Positions 1 to 8,537 are shown, counted from the first letter of the stretch. The stretch is 11,373 bases of DNA from Larix sibirica (GCA_004151065.3 NWUY0303900318.1:1-11373); one strand, 5' to 3'. Made by a program: numbers and translations. Notes: generated by a model not told the origin, from the letters alone.

Positions 1-496
1 TATCTAGAGACAACACTCACTACATAGGATAGATAGGGGAGAGTATGTGTAAGAAAAAAAAGACTCCCGATCAATTTCCTATACGAGGTACTATCTACCA
101 ATGGTGAAGAAGAACCATCTTCGAGACTAACACTTGAAAGAAAAGGAAATTTTGTTGGTTCGCATTCTGTCATGTGAAACCTGTCAAGTAGATATGCTAC
201 ATACTTGGACTGTGAAATCTTGATTCCTGAATCTATTTGAGATACTTCAAGGCCAAGAAACTGCTTTAGCAAACCTAAATATGACATTGAGAAGGCATTG
301 TGTAAGGTTGATTTGATAGAACTAATGCATGAAGATAGACTCCATGTAATCAATAGATCATCAACATATAGAACAATCACAGAACAATAAGGAGAAGAGA
401 TTTAACATCATTCTTCATGTATACAATTGGATCATACGTGCATCTCTGAAAATCTTGTGACAATAGAAAGGAATCCAGCTTTGCATACCATGCAAA
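1..496 (-). pseudogene. Ty1-copia reverse transcriptase fragment (decayed, continues past window edge)
   Basis: Read on the minus strand, this stretch encodes the middle of a Ty1-copia polyprotein RT. It begins with the WYAKLD motif at about 475-490, passes the catalytic YVDD box (357-368) followed by LLIT, then FLGLEV (243-260), ISQSKYV, LLDRFHMTEC and YRKLIGSLFFLTHT, which leads towards the RT/RNase H connection. From YVDD to base 1 the frame is open for more than 120 codons and leaves the window without a stop. Just upstream of YVDD the frame breaks: the LLLIVL stretch meets TGA. An 11-bp direct duplication there (agaacaat at 370-377 and 381-388) is a sufficient cause. Copia RT normally copies element RNA inside cytoplasmic virus-like particles. 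Upstream RT, integrase and gag parts are missing because the match stops where the LINE begins. Identification rests on family motifs and is strong; activity is very unlikely. Confidence 0.88.
370..388. repeat. 11-bp duplication that breaks the copia RT frame
   Basis: The octamer agaacaat occurs at 370-377 and again at 381-388, a period of 11 bases. On the minus strand this duplicates the codons just before the YVDD box. An insertion of 11 is not a multiple of three, so it explains the shift between the LLLIVL frame and the YVDD frame. Confidence 0.7.
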
Positions 497-497
497 G
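479..497. repeat. 8-bp perfect inverted repeat at the copia/LINE junction
   Basis: CTTTGCAT (479-486) and ATGCAAAG (490-497) are perfect reverse complements around a 3-base loop. The copia coding match ends inside this structure and LINE-like sequence starts immediately after it. It may mark the integration or rearrangement point, or it may be coincidence. Confidence 0.5.
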
Positions 498-596
498 ATG
501 GGCCAAAATTGGCCAAAATAAATGCTCCCTCCCCCACCTACCATGTAAACAAGCTCTAAAAGAATGGGCCAAAATCAATGCTCCCTCCCCCACCTA
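498..596. repeat. Imperfect two-copy duplication at the LINE 5' end
   Basis: The 20-mer aatgctccctcccccaccta occurs at 521-540 and 577-596. The preceding atgggccaaaat occurs at 498-509 and 564-575, so the copies differ by an extra tggccaaaat in the first. The second copy lies in frame with the LINE linker (reading ALKEWAKINAPSPT); the first is probably the local duplicate. Confidence 0.8.
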
Positions 597-867
597 GGAT
601 CAAATTTAAAAGCAACAATTGTTGGCTAAACAATATGAGAATCTAGAGGATATCCTTGTCTCTGAGGAAGAACTAGGTAAAGAAAATCATCTCCAAGAAG
701 ATCTCAACAAAGCCTATAGAGAGGAAGAAGAGTATTGGAAGCTCAAATCCAAGAGTCTGTGGCTAAATGGAGGAGATAGAAACTCAGCTTTCTTCCACAA
801 ACAAATGCAAGCTAGAAAACAAAAAACAATGTGTAAGCTATCACAAATGGTGAGGGAGATAGAATAA
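541..867 (+). pseudogene. LINE ORF2: linker between endonuclease and RT
   Basis: The frame runs from about 541 with ALKEWAKINAPSPT, crosses TAG (595) and TAA (607), then stays open to TAA at 865. Near its end it reads YWKLKSKSLWLNGGDRNSAF followed by FHKQ. This matches the very conserved W.LKS..LWL..GD.N..FFH signature that precedes RT in plant LINE ORF2 proteins. The preceding part is a Glu/Lys-rich helix, also typical. The open frame starts with TTG, not ATG, so 619 is not a real start: this is an internal piece of a larger protein. The path then shifts frame at about 855, where GDRINDLENIKE appears in frame 3. Confidence 0.82.
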
Positions 868-1903
868 ATGACTTAGAAAATATTAAAGAATAACCACACA
901 ATCACTTCAAAAATCTATACACAAAGGTATATCAAGATCCTCCAAAGGAAGGTGAATAAATTATCTCTCATATTCCAAAGTAGGTCACCTCAGAAGATAA
1001 TGTAGATATATTAAGAAAAATCTTAGAAAGTGAAATTAAACGAGTGATTCGGGATTCCGAGCTGGATAAAGCCCCAGGCCTAGATGGTTTCTCCATGCAC
1101 TTTTATAAGGCTTGTTGGCTAATCATCAAATCTAATCTCTTCAAAATGGTTAGGATTTCCCAACTCAAACCCAAGTTGGGAGGCGAGACAAACTCTTCCT
1201 TTTTATCCCTCATTCCAAAGGATTCCTCCCCCTCCTCTTTCTCTAGGTTCAGACCAATATCTCTCCACAATGTCTCTTACAAAATTATCAATAAGATACT
1301 AGCTGGTCCATATTGAAGAAAGTCATGCCTCGCATCATCTCTCAAAACCAAGGGGGATTCATAGAGAAGAGGCAACTAATAGAGAATTTCATCCCAGTCC
1401 AAGAAGCAATTCACTTGAGTAGAATGAGAAAAGAGAAAAGTGTGTTCATTAAGTTAGACATGGAAAATTCGTTTGACAGAGTTGATCATGATTTCCTCTT
1501 CAAGGCAATGGAAAATTTTGGATTTGATCATCAACTCATTTCCAGGGATAAATCTTGTATAGCCTTCCCTTGGATAGATCCTTTATTCAATGGTCAGCCA
1601 ACAAAGTTCTTCCAGCTCAATTGGCGGCTAAGACAAGGTTGTCCTCTCGCCCCATTCATTTTTATCATAGTTGTTGATTTTTTATGCAGGAAATTGGAAG
1701 CGGAAAGAAGATTAGGAAACATTCTAGGCATCAACATTTCCCCATGGGTAAAGGATATCAATCATGCCCAATTTGCAGATGATACATTGTTGATGGGAGA
1801 AGCCTCCACGACTATGGGTCAAAGGTTTAAAGTTGCGTTGTCTTCCTTCTTCAGAATATCAACACGAGAAATAAATAAGGTAAAAAGTAGAATCTACACC
1901 TAG
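868..1903 (+). pseudogene. LINE ORF2: reverse transcriptase fingers and palm
   Basis: This region encodes the RNA-dependent DNA polymerase core that copies LINE RNA at the nicked target. In frame 3 it reads NLYTKVYQDPPKEGE and, after stops at 891, 957 and 981, KAPGLDGFS, LIPKDSSPSSFSRFRPISL and NVSYKIINKILA. At about 1315 it passes to frame 2 with MPRIISQNQGGFIEKRQ. Motif A is KLDMENSFDRVD from 1451 and keeps the catalytic Asp; motif B is RQGCPLAPF; motif C is FADD at 1772-1783, the plant LINE form of YxDD. The catalytic carboxylates therefore survive, but three stops and one frameshift within the domain, plus the stop at 1901-1903, make it inactive. The 590-base block 1313-1903 is the best-preserved part of the element. 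Confidence 0.92.
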
Positions 1904-2509
1904 AATGTTTCTAATCAGGTTGCTCTCACTATCTCTAGAAAATTGAGTATCCAAGTCTCTTCTTCCTGGTAGGAATTCAAATATTTGGGGCACCCTATTT
2001 TGTTTTCCTCCCATTCTAAGAATGTTCGGAAATCAATCATTGATAAATTCAAGAACAAGCTACTCAATTGGGGTATGATTTGGCTAAATCATGTGGGGAA
2101 AACCATTTTAATCAAATTAGTTATTTCTTCCTATCCGCTCTTTCAATATGCAATCTCTCTTGCTTAGAAATGGGTCCTGGAGAACCTCTCCAAGATAATG
2201 AGGAAATGTCCCTGGAGGGGAGGAAAAAACAACGACGAGAAATATCATTTGATCAATTGGAAAAAAAATAAAAAAAATCCCATCAACGCTAGAAGCTTGA
2301 ATATAAGACATTTGTCTCTGACTAGTCTTGCAATGAGAGCAAAAATTATCTGGATTCTGGTAAACAACAATTCAGGATGGGTACAATGGGCATTAAGAAA
2401 AAAATACTTGAGGAGCAGAGACCTTCGATGTTTGTACAAACCTCCATTAGAGTCTAAATGCACGCACATATGGAAGTTGTGTAAGAAATCTTGGTTCCGT
2501 CTTCTCTAA
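1904..2509 (+). pseudogene. LINE ORF2: thumb and connection region
   Basis: Frame 2 continues past the TAG at 1901 with NQVALTISRKLSIQVSSSW, a stop, then EFKYLGHPILF, LLNWGMIWLNHVGKTILIK, ISSYPLFQYAISLA, stop, KWVLENLSKIMRKCPWRGGK and HLINWKK. These match the usual LINE sequence of KYLG, then a NW...W.S.AGR..LIKSVL-like block, then a FLW.G..-like block, then a HLINW block. The segment after about 2270 is more eroded (RSLNIRHLSLTSLAMRAKIIW) but still follows the GGLGIRDL..MN.AL.AK..W pattern. It ends at TAA (2507-2509); homology resumes in frame 3 just beyond. Shorter reverse-strand and other-frame ORFs here are shadows. Confidence 0.82.
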
Positions 2510-3404
2510 GGAATTGTATTGGATCCCAGGAAGTGGGAGGAACGTTAAAATATGGGAAGATAGATTCCTAAATCGTCCCCCCCTCACATCCTACCAGGAC
2601 TTGGAGGAGCTCAAAGAATGATTAGATTCTAAGGAAATTAAAAAGTTGAGTGACTTGTGCATATGGGAAAGGGGAACATGTTTCTGGTCAGGATGGAAAA
2701 ATCCTGACATTCCTACACCTATGTAAGATAGATTCAAGTGCCTCAAATCCCTCTTGGCAGGGGCAGCTCCTATCAATAAGAACCAAAAGGATCAAAAAGG
2801 ATGGGGCACTCAAAGGAAATATTAAGACTCCCAAGGATATAGCGCTCTTGCAGTAGGAGCAGCCAAGCACATCCAAAATGTGGAGCAAAATACGGGACAC
2901 AATGGGTCCCCCCAAGGTAAATTTCTTTTGTTGGATAGTAGCACACGAGAAAATTTGAAAAAGAGAGGCTTTCAAGAGCTATCCAAACGCACGTTGTGCA
3001 ATGAAGCAGAGGAAACCATGGAGCATATATTTCTTCAATGCCTCTATACAAAAGAAGTCTAGAGCCTAGTTATGGGATTGTTTGGCAAGGTGAGTAGCAG
3101 CCCCCTATCTATTAAAGGTTTTTTCAAAAAATGGTTGTTAGTAGTAAACAAGCGTTTCAGGGGAAATCCTTTCCTTTGCCAATCCTAGTTTACTCTTCCA
3201 AAATTTTCTATCTGGAAAGTGTGGCTAGCTCAAAATAAGCTCATTTTCCAAAACTTCTCAAGCTTTCTACATCAAACACCATCTCAAATCAGGAATCTCA
3301 TGAAGGAATGCCATGAGCTCTCCTCAAAACAAATAGACTCTAATATATATCCTGATGAAAATACATGGTTAGATGGAGCTGCTTCTTCTCTTGCCCCCCC
3401 CTAA
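2510..3404 (+). pseudogene. LINE ORF2: C-terminal region with zf-RVT-like zinc-binding motif
   Basis: Frame 3 reads YWIPGSGRNVKIWEDRFL from about 2517, with stops at 2619, 2724 and 2823. Frame 1 takes over near 2857 (MWSKIRDTMGPPKVNFFCW, IVAHEKI), and frame 3 returns near 2950 (ENLKKRGF, TLCNEAEETMEHIFLQC, then KWLLVV, FSIWKVWLAQNKLIFQN). PPKV.FF.W and C....ET..H.F..C are hallmarks of the zf-RVT region at the C-terminus of plant LINE ORF2, thought to bind nucleic acid. The first Cys of the usual CxxC pair is missing. Two stops, TAG at 3060 and TAG at 3186, fall where the family normally has Trp. Confidence 0.85.
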
Positions 3405-3918
3405 AGCAGACAAGACACAACTCCATTTGGAAACTTAGAATGCAGAACGAAGAATTGGAAAGATGGAGAATAGATCGAGAGCTTCATGCACTACACTTTA
3501 ATGGAGCCCCGAAAGGCAACCCGGTGGAGACAGGCATGCGCAAGGAGGGTGCTTTATGACCCAGAGGGAAAATAATGCTAGAATTTACCTAGGGTTTTGC
3601 GAAAAATGACCAACAATCAAGCAGAAGCCTACACACCTTTTGCAAGGATGTAAAAAAGCATGACAAGCAAAAATATATTCCCTATCAATCGTCGATGACT
3701 CCAGCTTGATTATTAGACACTTCATTCTTAATTCCCAACCTAAATCCATGAATATTCAAAGGCAGTTGGAAAGAATCAAACAAGAATTGCAGCACATAGA
3801 TCAAATCCGGTGGTGGCACATACTACGTGATCTAAACTTTGTTGCTGACAGGGAAACCAAGAAAGCAGTTAGGCTACCGGAGCAGCAACTTCATTTGAAC
3901 AATGGGAAAATCCGATGA
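3405..3918 (+). pseudogene. LINE RNase H domain, broken across three frames
   Basis: The order of motifs is that of the RNase H domain acquired by some plant L1 elements, which would degrade RNA in RNA-DNA hybrids. LHFNGAPKGNP (frame 2, about 3490-3525) matches the first strand (normally FDGASKGNP). Next come GKIMLEFT and a stop, then MTNNQAEAYTPFARM (frame 3, 3606-3650), which holds the catalytic Glu. VDDSSLIIRH (frame 1, from 3691) holds the third acid, and WWHILRDLNFVADRETKKAV the fourth. The first catalytic Asp is Asn here (FNG). With that change, two frame changes and stops, the enzyme is dead. The 3706-3918 block is the best-preserved part and ends at TGA (3916-3918), beyond which the same frame continues as coding-like sequence. 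Confidence 0.82.
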
Positions 3919-4822
3919 GACCCAATCCCATGGGATGATATAAATTATTACAGGGACGCATGTGATCGACTGGAGCACAGACGTCGCGATGAGGAAAGGG
4001 AGAAGCATGCATCAGGACGAAAATTTAAGGGGCTTAACTAGTCGCATGGAGGAGCTGGGCACATTCAATCTGTACATCAGAATGTTCGCACAATTGAGGA
4101 TTAAGGAGGAAGATCAATGGTACTTCCCCACGTAGGAGGAAATCATGTTAATTTATGGTGTAATGCAGCTAAAAACATGGAGCATGGATGCCCGTCTCCA
4201 TCGTCTTCTTTGTTCTTATGCCTGGGATCGTTGGGGGAAGCTTGAGTGGAAGGTGGCGAAAACCCCAGCAAATCATAGAATCATGCCAAGGCGAGAGGAT
4301 AGACATCGCAGAGGGTCATGTATATGTACCCAGGATTGACATTTGGAAGAAGAGAATAGGTACACTAATAGTGAATTGAGAAGAGTTGCAAGAGGAATTG
4401 GATGGGACCTAGACAACCTGGAAGAAGAGAATAGGTACACTAATAGTGAATTGAGAAGAGTTGCAAGAGAAATTGGATGGGACCTCGACAACCTGGAGAG
4501 ACGGTTGGATCAGAAAAAGGAGCTTCGGGAGCAAGAAAGCGAGGAGACTTGTCAAAAGATCTCGGAATTAGAGGAAGAGATAGAACGGGAGAAGATTAAA
4601 TACGCACAGCTAGAGGATAAAGTTAAAACGATGGAAGCTCATTTGGCCATGCTGCAATATCATGTAGGGAATTTGGAGTTGGGTGATCTTCCTGAATCTG
4701 CAGGCTTACTCCGCTCCAGCCCTCTTCATGAAGCCAATTCTCGGTATGTGCCACAGAATTACACTCAAGCCAAGCAAGAATTCATGGTCCGTCCAATAGA
4801 GGAATATAACCAGGTTCCGTAA
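3919..4822 (+). pseudogene. Unrecognised charged coiled-coil extension after LINE RNase H
   Basis: I do not recognise this family. The frame of the RNase H block continues past one TGA as DPIPWDDINYYRDACDRLEH and RRRDEEREKHA (3919-4010). It moves to frame 2 near 4010-4030 (DENLRGLTSRMEELGTFNLY, IRMFAQLRIKEEDQWYFPT, TAG at 4133, EEIMLIYGVMQLKTW, SYAWDRWGKLEWKVAKTPA). It appears to run in frame 3 at about 4270-4340 (ERIDIAEGHVYVPRIDIW), avoiding TGA 4337, then in frame 2 from 4343 to TAA 4820-4822. The last part is Glu/Lys/Arg/Leu-rich with heptad-like spacing (about 4490-4660), suggesting a coiled coil for self-association. The 4343 open frame begins with TTG, so no start codon is evident. It could be a C-terminal extension of ORF2, a separate downstream ORF, or a fragment of another element. 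Confidence 0.6.
4343..4492 (+). repeat. Two-copy 75-bp tandem duplication, in frame
   Basis: Bases 4343-4417 and 4418-4492 are near-identical 75-base units, each 25 codons beginning LEEENRYTNSELRRVAR and ending GWDLDN. The copies differ at only a few bases (for example GGA against GAA after VAR, and ctagac against ctcgac). Being a multiple of three, the duplication keeps the frame and lengthens the predicted helical region by about seven turns. Confidence 0.92.
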
Positions 4823-5116
4823 AATATGGCATTTATATGTTGGTCTGGTTGAAATCTGTTTTATGTTCGAGTTTGTTATGGCCTTTAATATTTTGTATAC
4901 AGGCCTCAGTTTTGTCATGGTCGGGTTCTCTAAGGTCAATAGAGTAGATGAAGTCTGTTGTGGGTAGTCTCAGTCTAGGTTTAGCATGGAAACTTTGTTA
5001 TTTTGACAATGTGCCAAATGCAAACTCTCACATCTACTATCACTTCTATGAGTCTACACTAAATCAAAACCCATCCTTCAGCATTGTGTTCTTCCTAGGC
5101 AACTTCAAATTCTTAG
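4823..5116. other. No gene seen; possible LINE 3' untranslated region
   Basis: This T-rich stretch follows the last LINE-associated stop. All frames are interrupted and I recognise no motif. It may be the element's 3' untranslated part, but there is no poly(A) tail or flanking duplication to fix the end. The short open frame at 4948-5151 shows no family resemblance I can name. Confidence 0.3.
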
Positions 5117-5470
5117 CACTCTCAGAACCCTCATGGCCCTCGTGTAACTAGGCTGGGGATTCTTGCCTCTCTTCTTGACCATGACATTAATGTTTGTCTA
5201 TCCTACTATGACACACAAGCTACTGCAAATGGTGCTTTTAGTAGAGGCAACACCTAAGCAATGCATGGCCAGTGCATCACCATTGCTTCATGTCATATTG
5301 CTTACTATGGAGCTCGTCCTGAAGGGATTATACCTCTACCTTTGGCTTTGCTGCACTTATTGAATCACTAACTAGATTTGACAAATCACAACAATCCTAT
5401 CATTCAAACTATGGATCTATAAATCCAATAGCAAATCCACTCATTTCTTTGTAGATCCATGTATCCAAGC
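5117..5470 (+). pseudogene. Unrecognised coding-like remnant
   Basis: One frame is open from 5117 to 5368 except for a single TAA at 5255. It reads NPHGPRVTRLGILASLLDHD, INVCLSYYDTQATANGAFSR, then MHGQCITIASCHIAYYGARP and EGIIPLPLA. A second frame then continues the protein-like composition: FAALIESLTRFDKSQQSYHS and NYGSINPIANPLISL to about 5453. The balanced amino-acid composition and smooth frame hand-over suggest decayed coding sequence, of transposon or gene origin. I cannot name a family. Overlapping ORFs in the other frames are leucine/methionine-rich and look like shadows. It could also be chance in AT-rich DNA. Confidence 0.3.
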
Positions 5471-8181
5471 AAAAAATATACCTTTACTACTTCATCATAT
5501 AATCCAATGATCTAGAGATTTTTGTGGGCATTAGACCACTCATTCCATAAATTCCAGGCCTATCCACTTTTGTTAGGAAATGAAAAAAGACATAATACAT
5601 ATAAGAAGCAAGCACACACACAATGAAGAAGAATATTTACCCTAGAAACCCAAAAACCCAAATCGAGAAAACCAACAATAATAAATCTATTACACTTGAC
5701 TATTATGAGCAAGATATGGCCATTCCGACCATCATTGGCTGCTCTTAGTCACTTCACAATGGAGTTACTCAATCCTTTAAGTAGACTTCATCACATGCCC
5801 AAATTTGATTTTTTAACTAATCAAGACTAACCTAACACCAACCATACCATTAGTCATACAACCCGACTACCCAAATACGAGAGAGTAATATTCTTAAGTC
5901 TTGTGCGCAATGCCACTATAACAATAATATGGTTGATCATATTGTCAATTTTTCTAGGTAGTTTCCATTTTACTCAACGGTATGTGGAATGAGATTATGT
6001 ATATATGTGTTGTTTGATGTGGTACTACTTGAAGGGGTACCAATAAAGGTTACAACTTGTGGTGTTCTCCAGTACCAATAAAGGTTACAACTTGTGGTGT
6101 TCTCCATCCTGAAACTTAGAACCATTCATAATAGAAATAGAAATAAATTATGTGAAATACATAAATCATAATGTAGATTTACTTCATCTAAGAAAAGCGA
6201 TCATAAAGATGAGGCAAAATTAACTCTTGTATTATGAAAATCAATTCAAGAAACAATGTTCACTTGCCTCGCCTTATTCAAAAAAATGATTGCATACATT
6301 ATTTGAATAACTCCTATGTATTCTAAAGTAAGGTGAGTTAGGGTAGGACCCTAGCATCTCCCCACATAAAACTCTAACAAATAAGTTATTTGATCTTTTT
6401 TATTTATATGTTTATGATTAAAACTTGTAGAGCTATTATTATAAAAGAGAAACATGTGATTTAAATGAAGATCTATTTTATTGAGGAAATGCAAGCCTAA
6501 AATTTGCCATTTTCTCAATTCTAAAATATTTGGTAAATAATTATATGTCGATTTTATGGTTGGAGTAATATTTTTGTAACATAGAGTGCATAATTATGCC
6601 TCTATTGTGTAAGTTAAGCTTTATTTGTGTCAATGGTTGTATTTGGCATGGTTGGAATCATAGAAGATACAAATACCATGGTACAAATGTAAATATTTTT
6701 ATGTAAACGGGTTTGGCATGCATGTTGTTGTGTTTTTCCATTAATCAATTATTAATATTCCATATACAAGTAGAAAATATGGTTTATGTGTTGGAATGGT
6801 CAACTGTGCAATATGCATCATTAGTTATTATTAGTGTACACTGCTTGCTTATTAATAGCAGTGCTTGTGCAAGCTTTTCTAATTTGTGATTTATTGAATT
6901 AATATGACTAATTTATTTGGAAATTCTTCATCATTTAATTATCATTACTTGTTTTCGGTTCTACTTAAGGTTGATGAATTTATCAAACACTATGTACATA
7001 TCTTTGTGGATCACGGCTACTTCAACAATTACTCTCAAAAAGTATAATTAATAAGTTAGGAAGAAAATCTTGGCATGCAAAGAATCATTATTAAGAAACT
7101 AGCCGATATTTAGATCCTTTGAGGGGAGGAATGGGAAAGTCCTAAAAGTTCATAAAATTTGGGTCAACCCTTGCAATGAACTATAAGTAAAATTATTTTC
7201 AATTAAGGTTATAGATGGACTTATAGAATTGGTCATGTTCTTACATGATTTCTACAAAGGATTAGTTATCCCCTCATGTCTTAGGTAAGTTCATACGACT
7301 TAGGTAGGTAAGGAAAAATGACAAGGTAAGTACTAAGAGACTTAAAAGCCTTGAACTCTACTTGGGAAGGTAAGGATAGCCTTCCCTTGGTTGTAGGATG
7401 TATGCATTCTACTTGCCCACTTGCATCCTTTGTGGGTTGTGTAATGTGGATGAATGTGTGTGAATAAAAGTTGAATATGTCCATGGTGTTGGGAGTTGAG
7501 AGAATTGTTGGACATTGTACTATTAAATATTTTCTTGACAAGTTCTTATAAGTTTACTTTAGTAGGGGTAAGAGACTTGGACAAATTAAGAAAGAGAATT
7601 GCTTCTTTAATGCATACATTGGCTATATATTATGAAATTAGTTATCTTTCTTTAACATTTGATGCGATTCGGGATCATTTCATTTTCGAAGTATTAGTGG
7701 GATTGCTACATTAGAAGTATATCAGAACAAATTCCAAACTCCATAATATAGATCAACTACAATTATATATGAAACCCATTAAATTATTTGAATGTGCTAT
7801 TGTTGAGTCTTAACATATATACAACAATTAATCAAAACAATAACAAGGTAACTTCAAAATTATATTTGCACACCTTTGTAGTGGTGATACAAACTTCACA
7901 TACTCAACATTTTTTAAAACAAAATCATGTAGAAAGGGGGTTAGGTCTATAAGAGAGGTAGATGAAAGAAAAATATGTTTGACTATATATATAATCATGT
8001 AGAAGTAATGGAGGATGTGTGTGAACTCCATGAGCAAATGTGTAAGCAAAATCATTTTCATAAAAAGTTTATTTTAGAAAATGTAAGTTTACTAGTTTCC
8101 CAAAGCCCATGTTTTTGCAAAATAGTTAAAAAAAACCTTGATTTCAAAAAAATTGACAAATTGGACGCTTCATATTGTAGG
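5471..8181. other. AT-rich intergenic stretch without a recognisable gene
   Basis: No open frame here resembles a known protein. The longest, 7975-8247 plus, is low in complexity, runs into the 84-bp tandem repeat and is probably chance. A 35-bp duplication sits at 6037. At 5575-5720 a purine-rich stretch (acacacacaatgaag, aaacccaaatcgagaaaacc) recalls sequence often seen in plant transposon remnants, but I cannot assign it. I see no tRNA, rRNA or CRISPR. Confidence 0.5.
6037..6106. repeat. Two-copy perfect 35-bp tandem duplication
   Basis: Bases 6037-6071 and 6072-6106 are identical units, beginning gtaccaataaaggttac and ending ggtgttctcca. No coding frame crosses it. Perfect identity suggests a recent event. 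Confidence 0.95.
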
Positions 8182-8349
8182 CAAAACCCTATTTCAAAGT
8201 TCTTGTTTATAATTTTAGGTTTGGAGCTAAACATTATAACACATTAACATAGTAAAAATTTGCCTCAAAACCCTATTTCAAAGTTCTTGTTTATAGTTTC
8301 AGGTTTGGAGCAAAACATTATAACACATTAACATAGTAAAAATTTGCCT
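8182..8349. repeat. Two-copy 84-bp tandem duplication
   Basis: Units 8182-8265 and 8266-8349 both start caaaaccctatttcaaag and end agtaaaaatttgcct. I count three mismatches: aattttag against agtttcag (two), and gctaaac against gcaaaac (one). The short ORF 7975-8247 owes its last third to the first unit. Confidence 0.95.
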
Positions 8350-8453
8350 CAAAATTGTAAACCTTGTTATTTAGTGAATGAGTTAAATTTTACTATATAG
8401 TTTTCATTTAGTCTCCATACTTGGCCATTGTTGTATTAACACTCGACGATTAT

Positions 8454-8537
8454 TTTCTTAACACCCCACCCACTTTGAATCTAAATACCTGGTCGTTTCT
8501 TAACACCCCACCCACTTTGAATCTAAATACCTGGTCG
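8454..8537. repeat. Two-copy perfect 42-bp tandem duplication
   Basis: Units 8454-8495 and 8496-8537 are identical, containing cttaacaccccacccac and ending atacctggtcg. It lies about 220-300 bases beyond the likely poly(A) signal of the bHLH gene, so it is probably outside the transcript. Confidence 0.95.

Larger units (their letters stand above)
495..4822 (+). mobile_element. 5'-truncated, heavily mutated L1-like LINE with RNase H and a C-terminal extension
   Basis: Domain order on the plus strand is that of the second ORF of a plant L1-clade non-LTR retrotransposon: linker, RT, thumb/connection, zinc-binding region, RNase H. The ORF1 and AP-endonuclease regions are absent. The element begins abruptly inside a minus-strand copia RT, as expected for 5' truncation during target-primed reverse transcription. 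The coding path changes frame at roughly 855, 1315, 2508, 2856, 2950, 3404, 3600 and 3660-3690, and carries many stops, so it cannot encode ORF2. I see no A-rich tail or target-site duplication, so the 3' limit is uncertain; 4822 is the end of the last continuous reading frame. RNase H domains in plant L1 elements are known; the sequence after RNase H is what I do not recognise. Confidence 0.85.

Noticed and set aside
2117-3051. Several minus-strand ORFs of 61-95 codons opposite the LINE
   Set aside because: They are antisense to recognised LINE domains and have no family features.
4273-4491. Minus-strand ORF with an internal peptide repeat (LLNSLLVYLFSSS twice)
   Set aside because: The repeat is just the antisense reading of the 75-bp tandem duplication.
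5575-5720. Stretch resembling plant transposon-edge sequence (acacacacaatgaag, aaacccaaatcgagaaaacc)
   Set aside because: The resemblance is from memory and partial, and no ends or repeats define an element.
7281-7541. 86-codon ORF on the minus strand
   Set aside because: No recognisable family, no supporting exons or signals; consistent with chance.
7119-7545. Possible degraded LTR: purine-rich gaggggagga at 7121, then tg, and gaataaaag near 7460 as a poly(A)-like signal, with a ttgaca end near 7542
   Set aside because: There is no second LTR, primer-binding site, target duplication or internal coding region, and each element is common by chance in AT-rich DNA.
7975-8247. 90-codon ORF with an ATG
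   Set aside because: Low-complexity composition, no domain, and its tail lies in the 84-bp tandem repeat.
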